This document shows positions 1 through 8,804 of a DNA stretch of 64,000 nucleotides, piece after piece; the stretch's first letter is position 1; each line of letters starts with the position of its first letter. Under the pieces are notes generated by a model. The model saw only the letters and a list, made by a program, of their open reading frames with translations, was not told the DNA's origin and did no database searches. The position numbers and the translations under genes were made by a program. Location: the NCBI GenBank assembly GCA_963715655.1, contig OY970262.1:1054001-1118000 (forward strand), read 5' to 3'. The stretch is from JANQPD01 sp963715655. Its GTDB lineage: Bacteria > Bacteroidota > Bacteroidia > Flavobacteriales > Schleiferiaceae.

Positions 1-1
1 T

Positions 2-1702
2 GGTTTCGTGAATAAAATGGATCGCCAAGGAGCCGATTTTTTGAAGGTTTGCGCTCAGGTTAAGGAAATGTTGGGTAGTCATGCACTTCCACTTCAAATT
101 CCTATTGGTGCTGAGTCGGATTTTGTTGGGGTGGTTGATTTAATTAACTTCCGCGGTATTACATGGAATGATGAGGATCAAGGCATGACGTTTCAGGAAA
201 TTGATATTCCTGCTGATGTTATGGAGGAAGCAACAGAATATCGCGAGAAATTGCTAGAGGCTGTTGCTGAGTTTAACGATACGTTGATGGAAAAGTATTT
301 TGAAGATCCAGAATCGTTAACAGAAAGAGAAATTCTTGATGCTTTGCGTGAGGCTACTATTGCTGGTACCGTTGTTCCTATGATGTGTGGTTCTGCTTTT
401 AAAAATAAAGGAGTACAGGCTATGCTTGATATGGTAATGGAAATTCTTCCTTCACCATTAGATGTGGATGCCATTGTAGGTACAAATCCTGATACAGAGG
501 AAGAAGAGAAAAGAAAGCCATCGTTTGATGCGCCATTTTCTGCCTTGGCTTTTAAAATTGCTACTGATCCTTTTGTAGGTCGTTTGTGCTTTACCCGTGC
601 CTACTCAGGTGTATTAGAGTCTGGTTCTTATGTGTTAAACACTAGAACCGGTAGAAAAGAGCGTATTTCACGTATCTTCCAAATGCACGCCAACAAACAA
701 AATCAAATTGATTCTTTAGGTGCCGGAGATATTGGTGCACTTGTAGGATTTAAAGATATTAAAACCGGTGATACACTTTGTGCTGAAAATAGCCCAATCG
801 TATTGGAGTCTATGGATTTTCCAGAGCCGGTTATTGGTTTAGCTATTGAGCCAAAAACAAAAGCTGACGTTGACAAACTTGGACTTGCCTTAGGTAAGTT
901 AGTAGAGGAAGATCCAACGTTTGTGGTAAAAACAGATGAAGAAACTGGTCAAACTATTATTAGTGGTATGGGCGAGCTTCACTTAGATATTATTATGGAT
1001 CGCTTAAAGCGTGAGTTCAAAGTTGAGGTTAGCCAAGGTGCTCCTCAGGTAGCTTACAAAGAAGCTATTCGTGGTTCTATTGATCACCGCGAGGTGTACA
1101 AAAAACAATCTGGTGGTAGAGGTAAATTTGCTGATATCGTTATTCGTATTGAGCCTTCTGACTCTGAATTACCAGGTTTAGTGTTTGAAAATGTAATCAA
1201 AGGTGGTAACGTTCCTAAAGAATTTATTCCATCCGTGGAGAAAGGCTTTAAAGAAGCTATGAAAAATGGCGTACTTGCAGGTTTCCCAATGGATAGTATG
1301 AAAGTAACAATCTCTGATGGTTCTTTTCACGCAGTAGATTCAGATCAACTATCGTTTGAAATTGCCGCTAAAATGGCCTATCGCGAAGCTGTGCCTAGAG
1401 CTAATCCTGTATTATTAGAGCCAATTATGAAACTTGAGGTGCTTACACCTGAAGAAAATATGGGTGATATTGTAGGAGACCTAAACAGACGTAGAGGTAT
1501 TGTGGAAGGTATGGGTGATAGAAGTGGTTCTAAGGTAATTAAGGCGAAGGTGCCATTATCTGAAATGTTCGGTTACGTAACATCGTTACGTACAATTTCA
1601 TCAGGGAGAGCAACTTCAACTATGGAATTTTCTCACTACGATGATGCACCAAAAGGTGTGGCAGAGGAAGTAATTGCAAAAATTAAAGGGGCTAAAGCCT
1701 AA
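2..1702 (+). CDS. fusA: Elongation factor G, 5' end outside the window
   Basis: GTPase that drives tRNA and mRNA translocation on the ribosome. The reading frame is open from the first bases and begins in the G4 motif NKMD, so about 135 N-terminal residues (P-loop, switch regions) lie upstream. What remains is the rest of the G domain, the beta-barrel domain II and domains III-V, with the family-typical GMGELHLDI and LNRRRG stretches. The GTG at base 8 is only an internal Val codon of FVNKMD and is not a start. It sits 11 nt before rpsJ, the usual str/S10 arrangement in Bacteroidota. Confidence 0.97.
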   Translation, partial: GFVNKMDRQGADFLKVCAQVKEMLGSHALPLQIPIGAESDFVGVVDLINFRGITWNDEDQGMTFQEIDIPADVMEEATEYREKLLEAVAEFNDTLMEKYFEDPESLTEREILDALREATIAGTVVPMMCGSAFKNKGVQAMLDMVMEILPSPLDVDAIVGTNPDTEEEEKRKPSFDAPFSALAFKIATDPFVGRLCFTRAYSGVLESGSYVLNTRTGRKERISRIFQMHANKQNQIDSLGAGDIGALVGFKDIKTGDTLCAENSPIVLESMDFPEPVIGLAIEPKTKADVDKLGLALGKLVEEDPTFVVKTDEETGQTIISGMGELHLDIIMDRLKREFKVEVSQGAPQVAYKEAIRGSIDHREVYKKQSGGRGKFADIVIRIEPSDSELPGLVFENVIKGGNVPKEFIPSVEKGFKEAMKNGVLAGFPMDSMKVTISDGSFHAVDSDQLSFEIAAKMAYREAVPRANPVLLEPIMKLEVLTPEENMGDIVGDLNRRRGIVEGMGDRSGSKVIKAKVPLSEMFGYVTSLRTISSGRATSTMEFSHYDDAPKGVAEEVIAKIKGAKA

Positions 1703-1713
1703 GATAAGTTAAG

Positions 1714-2019
1714 ATGAGCCAAAAAATTAGGATAAAATTAAAGTCTTATGATTTTAACTTAGTTGATAAATCAGCTGAGAAAATTGTAAAAACGGTAAAA
1801 AGTACGGGTGCTATTGTAAACGGCCCAATTCCTTTACCAACCAATAAGAGGATTTATACTGTATTACGTTCTCCGCACGTAAACAAGAAAGCACGTGAGC
1901 AATTTGAGCTTTCTTCTTATAAGCGTTTAATGGACATTTACAGTTCATCATCTAAAACCATTGATGCACTTATGAAGCTTGAGCTTCCAAGTGGTGTTGA
2001 AGTGGAAATTAAGGTTTAA
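1714..2019 (+). CDS. rpsJ: 30S ribosomal protein S10
   Basis: Small-subunit head protein that is also the NusE antitermination factor in other bacteria. At 101 aa it has the normal length, with the family segment NGPIPLPTNKRIYTVLRSPH and the C-terminal ELPSGVEVEIKV. It starts at ATG 11 nt after fusA and opens the S10-type block. No promoter is visible in the short gap, so transcription from upstream (fusA and genes outside the window) is likely. Confidence 0.98.
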   Translation: MSQKIRIKLKSYDFNLVDKSAEKIVKTVKSTGAIVNGPIPLPTNKRIYTVLRSPHVNKKAREQFELSSYKRLMDIYSSSSKTIDALMKLELPSGVEVEIKV

Positions 2020-2046
2020 GTAGTATTAATTTATAAATAAGTTCAA

Positions 2047-2664
2047 ATGCCTGGATTGATCGGTAAGAAGATCGGGATGACAAGCCTCTTTGACGAAAAC
2101 GGTAGAAATTTACCGTGTACCGTTATCGAAGCTGGTCCCTGTGTTGTAACACAAGTAAAGTCAATGGAAGTTGATGGATACGAAGCGGTGCAAATTGCTT
2201 TTGGAGACAAGAGCGAAAAGAATGTGGCAAACCAACAAGTTGGTCACTATAAGAAAGCGGGAACTTCGCCTAAGAGAAAAATGGTGGAAGTAGATGCTAT
2301 CTCTAACGAAACTAAACTTGGTGATATCGTGTCTGTAGATATCTTCTTAGAAGGAGAGTTTGTAGATGTTTCTGGAATATCAAAAGGAAAAGGTTTTCAA
2401 GGTGTTGTAAAACGCCATGGTTTTGGTGGTGTGGGTCAAAGCACTCACGGTCAGCATAACCGACTACGTGCACCGGGTTCTATTGGTGCAGGTTCAGATC
2501 CTTCAAGAGTTTTCAAAGGAATGCGTATGGCGGGCCGTATGGGTGGTGCCAAAACCATGATTGAAAACCTTAAGGTTATAAAGGTAGATGCAGCGAATAA
2601 TCTTTTAGTAGTAAAAGGTTCAGTTCCTGGTCCAAAGAATTCAATTGTAATCATTTCAAAATAG
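2047..2664 (+). CDS. rplC: 50S ribosomal protein L3
   Basis: Early-assembly large-subunit protein with a loop reaching towards the peptidyl transferase centre. 205 aa, starting MPGLIGKKIGMT, with the conserved loop motif GQSTHGQHNRLRAPGSIG and the basic RMAGRMG stretch. It lies 27 nt downstream of rpsJ and 4 nt before rplD. Family assignment is by direct recognition of these motifs, and the length is normal. Confidence 0.98.
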   Translation: MPGLIGKKIGMTSLFDENGRNLPCTVIEAGPCVVTQVKSMEVDGYEAVQIAFGDKSEKNVANQQVGHYKKAGTSPKRKMVEVDAISNETKLGDIVSVDIFLEGEFVDVSGISKGKGFQGVVKRHGFGGVGQSTHGQHNRLRAPGSIGAGSDPSRVFKGMRMAGRMGGAKTMIENLKVIKVDAANNLLVVKGSVPGPKNSIVIISK

Positions 2665-2668
2665 GGTG

Positions 2669-3298
2669 ATGGAAGTATCAGTATTAAATTTAGAAGGAAA
2701 AGAAACCGGACGTAAGGTTACTTTGTCTGATGATTTGTTTGCCACTGAGCCAAACCATCACGCAATATATCTTGACGTAAAGCAATACTTGGCTAATCAA
2801 CGCCAAGGTACGCACAAAGCAAAAGAACGTGCAGAGGTTGCTCGTACTACCAAAAAGTATTTCCGTCAAAAGGGAACAGGCGGTGCGCGTAGAGGTTCAT
2901 TAAAGTCTCCAATACAAAAAGGTGGTGGTACCGTTTTTGGTCCACGTCCGCGTAGTTATAGCTTTAAGCTTAATAAAAAGTTGAAGGTTGTTGCGCGTAA
3001 ATCAGCACTTTCCTTAAAGGCTACAGAGAACAGTATTAAGGTTATTGAGAGCTTAAGTTTTGATGCGCCAAGAACAAAAGATTTCTTGCAGTTTATCGAA
3101 GCTTTAGGCCTTTCAGATAAAAAATCTTTAGTTGTGCTTGGTGAGTCAAATAAAAGTGTATATTTGTCGTCCCGAAATTTTAAGGGGTCTAGCGTAGTAA
3201 CCGCTTCAGATATAAACACTTACAGCATTATGAAGGCTCAAAGTGTTGTTTTGACAGAGGATGCGTTGGGAAAATTGGAAACCGTTTTAAGTAAATAG
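2669..3298 (+). CDS. rplD: 50S ribosomal protein L4
   Basis: Exit-tunnel protein of the large subunit; in Escherichia coli it is also the autogenous repressor of the S10 operon. The motif GTGGARRGSLKSPIQKGGG of the tunnel loop is clear. I chose ATG 2669 (209 aa, MEVSVLNLEG) over GTG 2666 directly before it, because the family begins at that Met. It is spaced 4 nt from rplC and 4 nt from rplW. Whether L4 autoregulation operates in this lineage cannot be read from the sequence. Confidence 0.97.
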   Translation: MEVSVLNLEGKETGRKVTLSDDLFATEPNHHAIYLDVKQYLANQRQGTHKAKERAEVARTTKKYFRQKGTGGARRGSLKSPIQKGGGTVFGPRPRSYSFKLNKKLKVVARKSALSLKATENSIKVIESLSFDAPRTKDFLQFIEALGLSDKKSLVVLGESNKSVYLSSRNFKGSSVVTASDINTYSIMKAQSVVLTEDALGKLETVLSK

Positions 3299-3302
3299 GA
3301 TC

Positions 3303-3593
3303 ATGGGTATTTTAATTCGTCCAGTAATTACGGAAAAAGCTACAGCAGATAGTGAGGATAAAAATCGCTTCGCATTTGTTGTTGACCGTAAGGCAAATAA
3401 GATTCAGATAAGAACTGCCATTGAGGAGGTTTATGGAGTGCACGTTGAAAAGGTACGCACCATGGTTATTCCTGGAAAGAAAAAGTCGCGCTATACTAAA
3501 ACTGGTGTTGTAACCGGTAGTACTAACACGTACAAAAAGGCGATAGTAGAAGTACAAAGCGGTGAAACCATTGATCTATATAGCAATATTTAA
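3303..3593 (+). CDS. rplW: 50S ribosomal protein L23
   Basis: Large-subunit protein at the tunnel exit, where trigger factor and SRP dock. 96 aa with the expected start MGILIRPVITEKA and the NKIQIRTAIEEVYGV helix. It is short, as normal for bacterial L23. The start lies 4 nt after rplD and the end 5 nt before rplB, consistent with co-transcription. Confidence 0.97.
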   Translation: MGILIRPVITEKATADSEDKNRFAFVVDRKANKIQIRTAIEEVYGVHVEKVRTMVIPGKKKSRYTKTGVVTGSTNTYKKAIVEVQSGETIDLYSNI

Positions 3594-3598
3594 GCGAC

Positions 3599-4423
3599 AT
3601 GGGAGTAAGAAAACTAAAACCGGTAACACCGGGACAGAGATTTAAAATACTAAATGACTTTAGTAATGTAACTGCTGCTAAGCCTGAAAAGAGTTTAGTT
3701 AAAGGTCGTTCTAAGTCTGGAGGTAGAAATAATACAGGTAAAATGACCATGCGCTATATTGGTGGTGGTCATAAGCAAAAGTATCGGGAAATTGATTTTA
3801 AGCGCAACAAGGATGGTATTCCTGCCCGTGTAGCGTCTATTGAATATGATCCTAACCGCACTGCGCGTATTGCACTTTTAGTGTATGCTGATGGTGAAAA
3901 AAGATATATGATTGCGCCAAATGGATTGCAAGTAGATCAAACGGTTATAAGTGGATCGGATGCAACGCCTGAAATCGGTAACTGTATGTTACTTTCAGAT
4001 ATTCCGATGGGTACTGTAATTAGTTGTATTGAAATGCGTCCGGCACAAGGAGCGGTACTTGCTCGTTCTGCTGGTTCTTTTGGGCAGCTTTCGGCACGTG
4101 ATGGTAAATATGCCATTGTAAAAATGCCGAGTGGTGAAACAAGAATGATCTTAACTACTTGCAAAGCCATGATAGGTGCTGTAAGTAATTCAGATAATGC
4201 ATTGGAAATATCAGGTAAAGCTGGTAAGAACAGGTGGTTGGGTCGTAGGCCTCGTACAAGAGGTGTGGCGATGAACCCTGTAGATCACCCAATGGGTGGT
4301 GGTGAAGGTCGTGCTTCTGGTGGACACCCGCGTTCAAGAAATAGTATTCCTGCTAAAGGGTACAAAACGCGTACACCTAAGAAGGAGTCGAATAAGTATA
4401 TTGTTGAAAGAAGGAAAAAATAG
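3599..4423 (+). CDS. rplB: 50S ribosomal protein L2
   Basis: Core large-subunit protein needed for subunit joining and peptidyl transfer. 274 aa, the usual length, with the C-terminal signature MNPVDHPMGGGEGRASGGHP, whose histidine lies near the catalytic centre. The protein begins MGVRKLKPVTPGQR. It sits within the S10 block, 5 nt after rplW and 6 nt before rpsS. No irregularity is seen. Confidence 0.98.
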   Translation: MGVRKLKPVTPGQRFKILNDFSNVTAAKPEKSLVKGRSKSGGRNNTGKMTMRYIGGGHKQKYREIDFKRNKDGIPARVASIEYDPNRTARIALLVYADGEKRYMIAPNGLQVDQTVISGSDATPEIGNCMLLSDIPMGTVISCIEMRPAQGAVLARSAGSFGQLSARDGKYAIVKMPSGETRMILTTCKAMIGAVSNSDNALEISGKAGKNRWLGRRPRTRGVAMNPVDHPMGGGEGRASGGHPRSRNSIPAKGYKTRTPKKESNKYIVERRKK

Positions 4424-4429
4424 TAGAAT

Positions 4430-4711
4430 ATGTCTAGGTCATTAAAAAAAGGTCCTTTTATACATTATAAGCTGGAGAAAAAGGTGCTCGCTAATGTGGA
4501 CGGAGGTAAAAAGTCCGTTATAAAAACATATTCTCGTCCATCAGTAATATCACCAGATTTTGTAGGACAAACGGTTGCAGTGCATAATGGAAGAACATTT
4601 GTTCCAGTATTTGTAACAGAAAACATGGTAGGTCATAAGTTGGGTGAATTTTCACCAACACGCACGTATCGCGGTCATGGAGGTAATAAGAAAGATAAAG
4701 GAAAGCGCTAA
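4430..4711 (+). CDS. rpsS: 30S ribosomal protein S19
   Basis: Small-subunit head protein forming a complex with S13 near the A-site finger. 93 aa, with the hallmark SRSLKKGPF at the N terminus and the LGEFSPTRTYRGH stretch near the C terminus. The end is 10 nt before the rplV start. Standard length and position. Confidence 0.98.
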   Translation: MSRSLKKGPFIHYKLEKKVLANVDGGKKSVIKTYSRPSVISPDFVGQTVAVHNGRTFVPVFVTENMVGHKLGEFSPTRTYRGHGGNKKDKGKR

Positions 4712-4721
4712 TAACAATAGT

Positions 4722-5153
4722 ATGGGTGCCAGAAAAAAACTTAGAGCAGATGCAATGAAGGAGGCCAGAAAGAGTGTGGCCTTTGCAAAGCTGAACAACT
4801 GTCCAACTTCTCCTCGAAAGATGAGATTAGTTGCTGATATGGTAAGAGGTTTAGAGGTTGAAAAAGCCTTATTCCTCTTAAAGCACAGCGCTAAAGAAGC
4901 AAGTGGTAGGTTGGAAAAATTGTTGTTAAGTGCGCTTAACAATTGGGAACAGAAAAATGAAGGAGAGCGCATGGAAGATGCTAGCCTAATTGTGAAAGAA
5001 ATTTCTGTTGACAGTGGTAGAATGCTTAAACGTATTCAGCCGGCTCCTCAAGGTAGAGCGCACCGCGTACGTAAGAGAAGTAATCATGTTACTGTGATTG
5101 TTGATTCAAAGGTTATGAAGCAAGAAGAAAAAGCTAACGAAACTAACGCATAG
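4722..5153 (+). CDS. rplV: 50S ribosomal protein L22
   Basis: Tunnel-lining large-subunit protein whose beta-hairpin forms part of the constriction with L4. I place the start at ATG 4722 (MGARKKLRADAMKEARK, 143 aa). The frame is open further upstream, but that part overlaps the end of rpsS and does not look like L22. The loop motif RIQPAPQGRAHRVRKRSNHV is plain. The C terminus has a short acidic-basic tail. Confidence 0.96.
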   Translation: MGARKKLRADAMKEARKSVAFAKLNNCPTSPRKMRLVADMVRGLEVEKALFLLKHSAKEASGRLEKLLLSALNNWEQKNEGERMEDASLIVKEISVDSGRMLKRIQPAPQGRAHRVRKRSNHVTVIVDSKVMKQEEKANETNA

Positions 5154-5158
5154 GTTAA

Positions 5159-5905
5159 ATGGGACAAAAAACAAACCCTATAGGTAATAGATTAGGATTT
5201 ATCAGAGGATGGGATAGCAATTGGTTTGGTGGCCGTGATTACGGAGACAAAATCGCTGAAGATGATAAAATCCGAAAGTATTTATACGCTCGTTTATCCA
5301 AAGCTAGTGTTAGCCGTATTATAATTGAGCGAACGCTTAAGTTAGTTACTGTAACAATTACCACCAGTCGCCCGGGTATTATTATCGGTAAAGGTGGTCA
5401 AGAGGTTGATAAGTTGAAAGAAGAGCTTAAGAAGCTAACAGGTAAGGATGTTCAGATAAATATCTTTGAAATTAAACGTCCTGAGTTAGATGCTAAGCTT
5501 GTAGGAGATAGTATTGCTCGTCAGATTGAAGGCAGAATTAGTTTTAGAAGAGCTATTAAAATGGCAATTGCTGCTACCATGAGAATGGGTGCAGAAGGTA
5601 TTAAGGTGCAAATCTCTGGCAGATTGAATGGAGCAGAAATGGCTCGTTCTGAAATGTACAAAGATGGTCGTACTCCACTACACACTTTTAGAGCTGATAT
5701 TGATTATAACATTTCAGAAGCACACACTACTTATGGCCGTATCGGTATTAAGGTGTGGATTATGAAAGGTGAGGTATATGGAAAGCGTGATTTAAGTAAT
5801 TTACTTGGTACGGTTAAAGGTACGGGTAAAGGAAGTAGTGCCCCACGTTCAGCGGGTGGAAACGATCGTAACCGCGGTGGTGCGGCACGAGGAAGAAGAA
5901 AGTAA
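5159..5905 (+). CDS. rpsC: 30S ribosomal protein S3
   Basis: Small-subunit protein at the mRNA entry channel. It has an N-terminal KH domain with the GIIIGKGGQEV loop, followed by the S3 C-terminal domain (TYGRIGIKVWIMKGE). Length is 248 aa. The last ~35 residues form a Gly/Arg/Ser-rich tail ending in a basic GRRK cluster. The gene begins 5 nt after rplV with MGQKTNPIGNRLG. Confidence 0.98.
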   Translation: MGQKTNPIGNRLGFIRGWDSNWFGGRDYGDKIAEDDKIRKYLYARLSKASVSRIIIERTLKLVTVTITTSRPGIIIGKGGQEVDKLKEELKKLTGKDVQINIFEIKRPELDAKLVGDSIARQIEGRISFRRAIKMAIAATMRMGAEGIKVQISGRLNGAEMARSEMYKDGRTPLHTFRADIDYNISEAHTTYGRIGIKVWIMKGEVYGKRDLSNLLGTVKGTGKGSSAPRSAGGNDRNRGGAARGRRK

Positions 5906-5934
5906 TAGAAGATACTGTATAAAGAGCTAATAGC

Positions 5935-6357
5935 ATGTTACAGCCAAAAAAGACTAAACACAGAAAGACTTTTAAAGGAAGAATGAAGGGAAACGCACTA
6001 CGTGGTTCTCAAATTGCTTTCGGAAGTTTTGGTATAAAGGCAATGGACGAAGTTTTTATCACTTCGCGTCAAATAGAAGCCGCGCGTATTGCAGCCACTC
6101 GCTTTATGAAAAGAGAGGGTCAGCTTTGGATTAGAATTTTCCCAGACAAACCGATTACCAGTAAGCCAGCCGAAGTAAGGATGGGTAAAGGTAAAGGGGC
6201 GTTAGACCATTGGGTAGCGGTTGTAAAACCGGGACGCATTATTTTTGAACTTGACGGTGTAAGCCAAGAGGTTGCTGCTGAAGCTTTAAGGCTTGCGGCT
6301 CAAAAGTTACCGGTAAAAACGAAATTTATTGTACGTAGAGATTACGTAGGAGCATAA
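5935..6357 (+). CDS. rplP: 50S ribosomal protein L16
   Basis: Large-subunit protein near the A and P tRNA elbows. 140 aa with the recognisable N terminus MLQPKKTKHRKTFKGRMKG and the motifs RFMKREGQLWIRIFPDKP and GKGKGALDHWVA. The 29-nt gap from rpsC is one of the longer ones in the block, but no terminator or promoter is evident there. Confidence 0.98.
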   Translation: MLQPKKTKHRKTFKGRMKGNALRGSQIAFGSFGIKAMDEVFITSRQIEAARIAATRFMKREGQLWIRIFPDKPITSKPAEVRMGKGKGALDHWVAVVKPGRIIFELDGVSQEVAAEALRLAAQKLPVKTKFIVRRDYVGA

Positions 6358-6371
6358 TAAGAGTATAGGCA

Positions 6372-6572
6372 ATGAAAGCATCAGAAATAAAGGAAATGAC
6401 CACCCAAGAACTTCAGGATAAAATCCAAGTAGAGAAGGTAGGTTATGCCAAAACTAAAATGGCGCATAGTATTTCACCCCTTGAAAATCCGGTGATACTT
6501 AAGGCCAGTAGAAGAGATATAGCGCGCATGAGTACAGAGTTACGTGCACGTAAAAATAGTGAGAATAAGTAA
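6372..6572 (+). CDS. rpmC: 50S ribosomal protein L29
   Basis: Small helical-hairpin protein next to L23 at the tunnel exit. 66 aa, with the typical opening MKASEIKEMTTQELQ and the C-terminal helix RRDIARMSTELRARK. Its position between rplP and rpsQ is the standard one. The spacing is 14 nt before and 17 nt after. Confidence 0.96.
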   Translation: MKASEIKEMTTQELQDKIQVEKVGYAKTKMAHSISPLENPVILKASRRDIARMSTELRARKNSENK

Positions 6573-6589
6573 TTGCTTGTCTAAAGAAG

Positions 6590-6850
6590 ATGGAAAACAC
6601 TAGAAACTTAAGAAAAGAACGCGTTGGTTTAGTTACCAGTAACAAAATGGATAAATCCATTGTAGTAAGCGTTGAACGTAAGAAGAAGCATGAGATGTAC
6701 GGTAAGTTTATTAAGCTTACTAAAAAGTTTCACGCCCATGATGAGCAAAACGATTGTAACATTGGTGACACCGTGCGCATTATGGAAACGCGTCCGCTTA
6801 GTAAAACTAAGAATTGGCGTTTAGTAGAAATTTTAGAAAGAGCTAAGTAA
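6590..6850 (+). CDS. rpsQ: 30S ribosomal protein S17
   Basis: OB-fold small-subunit protein that binds 16S rRNA early. 86 aa with the family stretch RKERVGLVTSNKMDKSIVV and the closing RPLSKTKNWRLVEILERAK. One nucleotide separates its stop from the rplN start, which suggests translational coupling. Confidence 0.97.
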   Translation: MENTRNLRKERVGLVTSNKMDKSIVVSVERKKKHEMYGKFIKLTKKFHAHDEQNDCNIGDTVRIMETRPLSKTKNWRLVEILERAK

Positions 6851-6851
6851 G

Positions 6852-7220
6852 ATGTTACAACAAGAATCAAGACTAAGAGTAGCTGATAATACTGGTGCAA
6901 AGGAAGTTCTTTGTATTCGTGTATTAGGAGGTACTAAACGCAGATACGCATCTGTAGGCGATAAGATTGTAGTTTCTGTAAAAGAATCTACTCCTTCTGG
7001 TACGGTAAAAAAAGGTCAGGTTTCTACTGCAGTAGTAGTACGCACCAAAAAAGAAGTACGCAGAGCAGACGGATCGTATATCAGATTTGATGATAACGCT
7101 TGTGTTTTATTAAATGCACAAGGAGAAATGAGAGGTACACGTGTTTTTGGTCCGGTATCAAGAGAATTACGTGACAGACAGTTTATGAAAATTGTTTCTC
7201 TGGCACCAGAGGTACTTTAA
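6852..7220 (+). CDS. rplN: 50S ribosomal protein L14
   Basis: Large-subunit interface protein and the docking point of RsfS silencing factor in other bacteria. 122 aa, the invariant length, beginning MLQQESRLRVADNTGAKE and ending FMKIVSLAPEVL. It lies 1 nt after rpsQ and 14 nt before rplX. Confidence 0.98.
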   Translation: MLQQESRLRVADNTGAKEVLCIRVLGGTKRRYASVGDKIVVSVKESTPSGTVKKGQVSTAVVVRTKKEVRRADGSYIRFDDNACVLLNAQGEMRGTRVFGPVSRELRDRQFMKIVSLAPEVL

Positions 7221-7234
7221 AAGAGAAATTGATA

Positions 7235-7552
7235 ATGGCAAAGTTTCATATCAAAAAAGGCGATACAGTAACGGTTTTAAGTGGCACCTATAAGGGTAAA
7301 ACGGGTACGGTTATTAAGATGATGCCTAATGAAAAGAAAGCGTTGGTAGAAGGTATCAACGTAGTTAAAAAACATAAGAAGCCTGACGCAACTAATCCGC
7401 AAGGAGGTATTGTTGAAATGGAAGCTCCTATGCACTTAAGTAAGCTTATGTACACCGATGCTGGTGGACAGGCTAGCCGAGTGGGTAGAAAGCTTGATGA
7501 CAACGGTAAGTTGGTAAGGTATTCTAAAAAAACTCAAGAAATAATTAAGTAA
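7235..7552 (+). CDS. rplX: 50S ribosomal protein L24
   Basis: Assembly-initiator large-subunit protein with an N-terminal KOW motif (KKGDTVTVLSGTYKGKTG). I start it at ATG 7235 (MAKFHIKKGD, 105 aa); an in-frame TTG at 7229 adds only two residues that the family lacks. Its stop shares one base with the rplE start (TAATG), so the two are probably translationally coupled. Confidence 0.96.
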   Translation: MAKFHIKKGDTVTVLSGTYKGKTGTVIKMMPNEKKALVEGINVVKKHKKPDATNPQGGIVEMEAPMHLSKLMYTDAGGQASRVGRKLDDNGKLVRYSKKTQEIIK

Positions 7553-8100
7553 TGAGTTACGAACCTACATTAAAGAAAAAGTATAGGGATGAAGTTGTTC
7601 CTGCACTAAAAGAGGAGTTTGGTTACAAGAACGTAATGGAAATTCCGCGTCTTCAAAAAATTTGTCTTGCACAAGGAGTTGGTGAAGCTACGGCTGATAA
7701 AAAGCTTATTGAATATGCAGTTGATGAAATGACACGTATTGCTGGCCAAAAGGCGGTTGCAACCATGTCTAAGAAAGATATTTCTAATTTCAAATTACGT
7801 AAGGGAATGCCGGTTGGCGCTCGTGTAACTTTGAGAGGAGAACGTATGTATGAGTTTTTGGAGCGTTTAATTTGGAGTTCATTACCACGTATCCGTGATT
7901 TTAACGGAATTAAGGGTAGTGGCTTTGATGGCAGAGGAAATTATAACCTTGGTATTACTGAGCAAATTATTTTCCCTGAAATTGATATTGACAAGACAAA
8001 CCGTATAACCGGTATGGATATATCTTTTGTTACATCGGCTAATACCGATAAGGAAGCAAAAGCACTTTTAAAGAATTTTGGAATACCTTTTAAGAAGTAA
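7552..8100 (+). CDS. rplE: 50S ribosomal protein L5
   Basis: Central-protuberance protein that binds 5S rRNA. 182 aa, with LRKGMPVGARVTLRG, FNGIKGSGFDGRGNYNLG and the closing DKEAKALLKNFGIPF, all typical. It overlaps rplX by one base and is 2 nt before rpsN. Nothing unusual. Confidence 0.98.
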   Translation: MSYEPTLKKKYRDEVVPALKEEFGYKNVMEIPRLQKICLAQGVGEATADKKLIEYAVDEMTRIAGQKAVATMSKKDISNFKLRKGMPVGARVTLRGERMYEFLERLIWSSLPRIRDFNGIKGSGFDGRGNYNLGITEQIIFPEIDIDKTNRITGMDISFVTSANTDKEAKALLKNFGIPFKK

Positions 8101-8102
8101 GA

Positions 8103-8372
8103 ATGGCTAAAGAATCAATGAAGGCGCGTGAGGTAAAGCGTCAAGCAGTGGTAGAAAAGTATGCTGAAAAGCGTGCTGCGTTAAAGGCAGCAGGTGATTA
8201 TGAAGCATTACAAAAATTACCTAAGAATGCATCACCGATTCGTTTACACAACAGATGTAAACTAACCGGACGTCCTCGTGGCTACATGAGACAATTTGGT
8301 CTTTCAAGGGTAACATTTAGAGAAATGGCCCTTAATGGGCTAATCCCAGGAGTGAAAAAAGCTAGCTGGTAA
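8103..8372 (+). CDS. rpsN: 30S ribosomal protein S14, zinc-free type
   Basis: Small-subunit head protein. 89 aa with the C-terminal family motif NRCKLTGRPRGYMRQFGLSR. It has a single cysteine and no CxxC...CxxC set, so it belongs to the C-minus form that does not bind zinc and has the longer N-terminal part. The L36 gene in this window is also zinc-free. Spacing is 2 nt from rplE and 12 nt to rpsH. Confidence 0.97.
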   Translation: MAKESMKAREVKRQAVVEKYAEKRAALKAAGDYEALQKLPKNASPIRLHNRCKLTGRPRGYMRQFGLSRVTFREMALNGLIPGVKKASW

Positions 8373-8384
8373 TTTAAGAAGATT

Positions 8385-8783
8385 ATGGTAACAGATCCAA
8401 TAGCAGATTTTTTGACCCGTGTGCGCAATGCAATACTTGCCGGTCATAAAGTAGTAGAAATACCTGCATCAGGCATAAAGCGTGATATGACGCGTATTTT
8501 ACATGAGCAAGGTTATATACTTAATTATAAGTATGAAGAAAAGGGGCCTCAGGGTTCTATTAAGATTGCTCTAAAATATGATCGTATCACCAGCGAGCCT
8601 GCCATTCGTTCATTAGAACGTGTAAGCAAGCCGGGTTTAAGAAAATATAGTGGAAGCAGCACACTGCCACGCGTAATTAACGGTTTAGGTATCGCTATCA
8701 TTTCAACCTCTCAAGGGTTAATGACGGACAAAATGGCGCGTAAGGAAAACATAGGTGGTGAAGTACTGTGCTACATTTATTAA
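8385..8783 (+). CDS. rpsH: 30S ribosomal protein S8
   Basis: Small-subunit platform protein; in E. coli it represses the spc operon. 132 aa, opening TDPIADFLTRVRNAILAGH and ending with the motif GLMTDKMARKENIGGEVLCYIY. Length and order are standard. The next gene rplF begins 21 nt downstream. Confidence 0.98.
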   Translation: MVTDPIADFLTRVRNAILAGHKVVEIPASGIKRDMTRILHEQGYILNYKYEEKGPQGSIKIALKYDRITSEPAIRSLERVSKPGLRKYSGSSTLPRVINGLGIAIISTSQGLMTDKMARKENIGGEVLCYIY

Positions 8784-8804
8784 TAGCATTTAAGATTAGT
8801 TAAA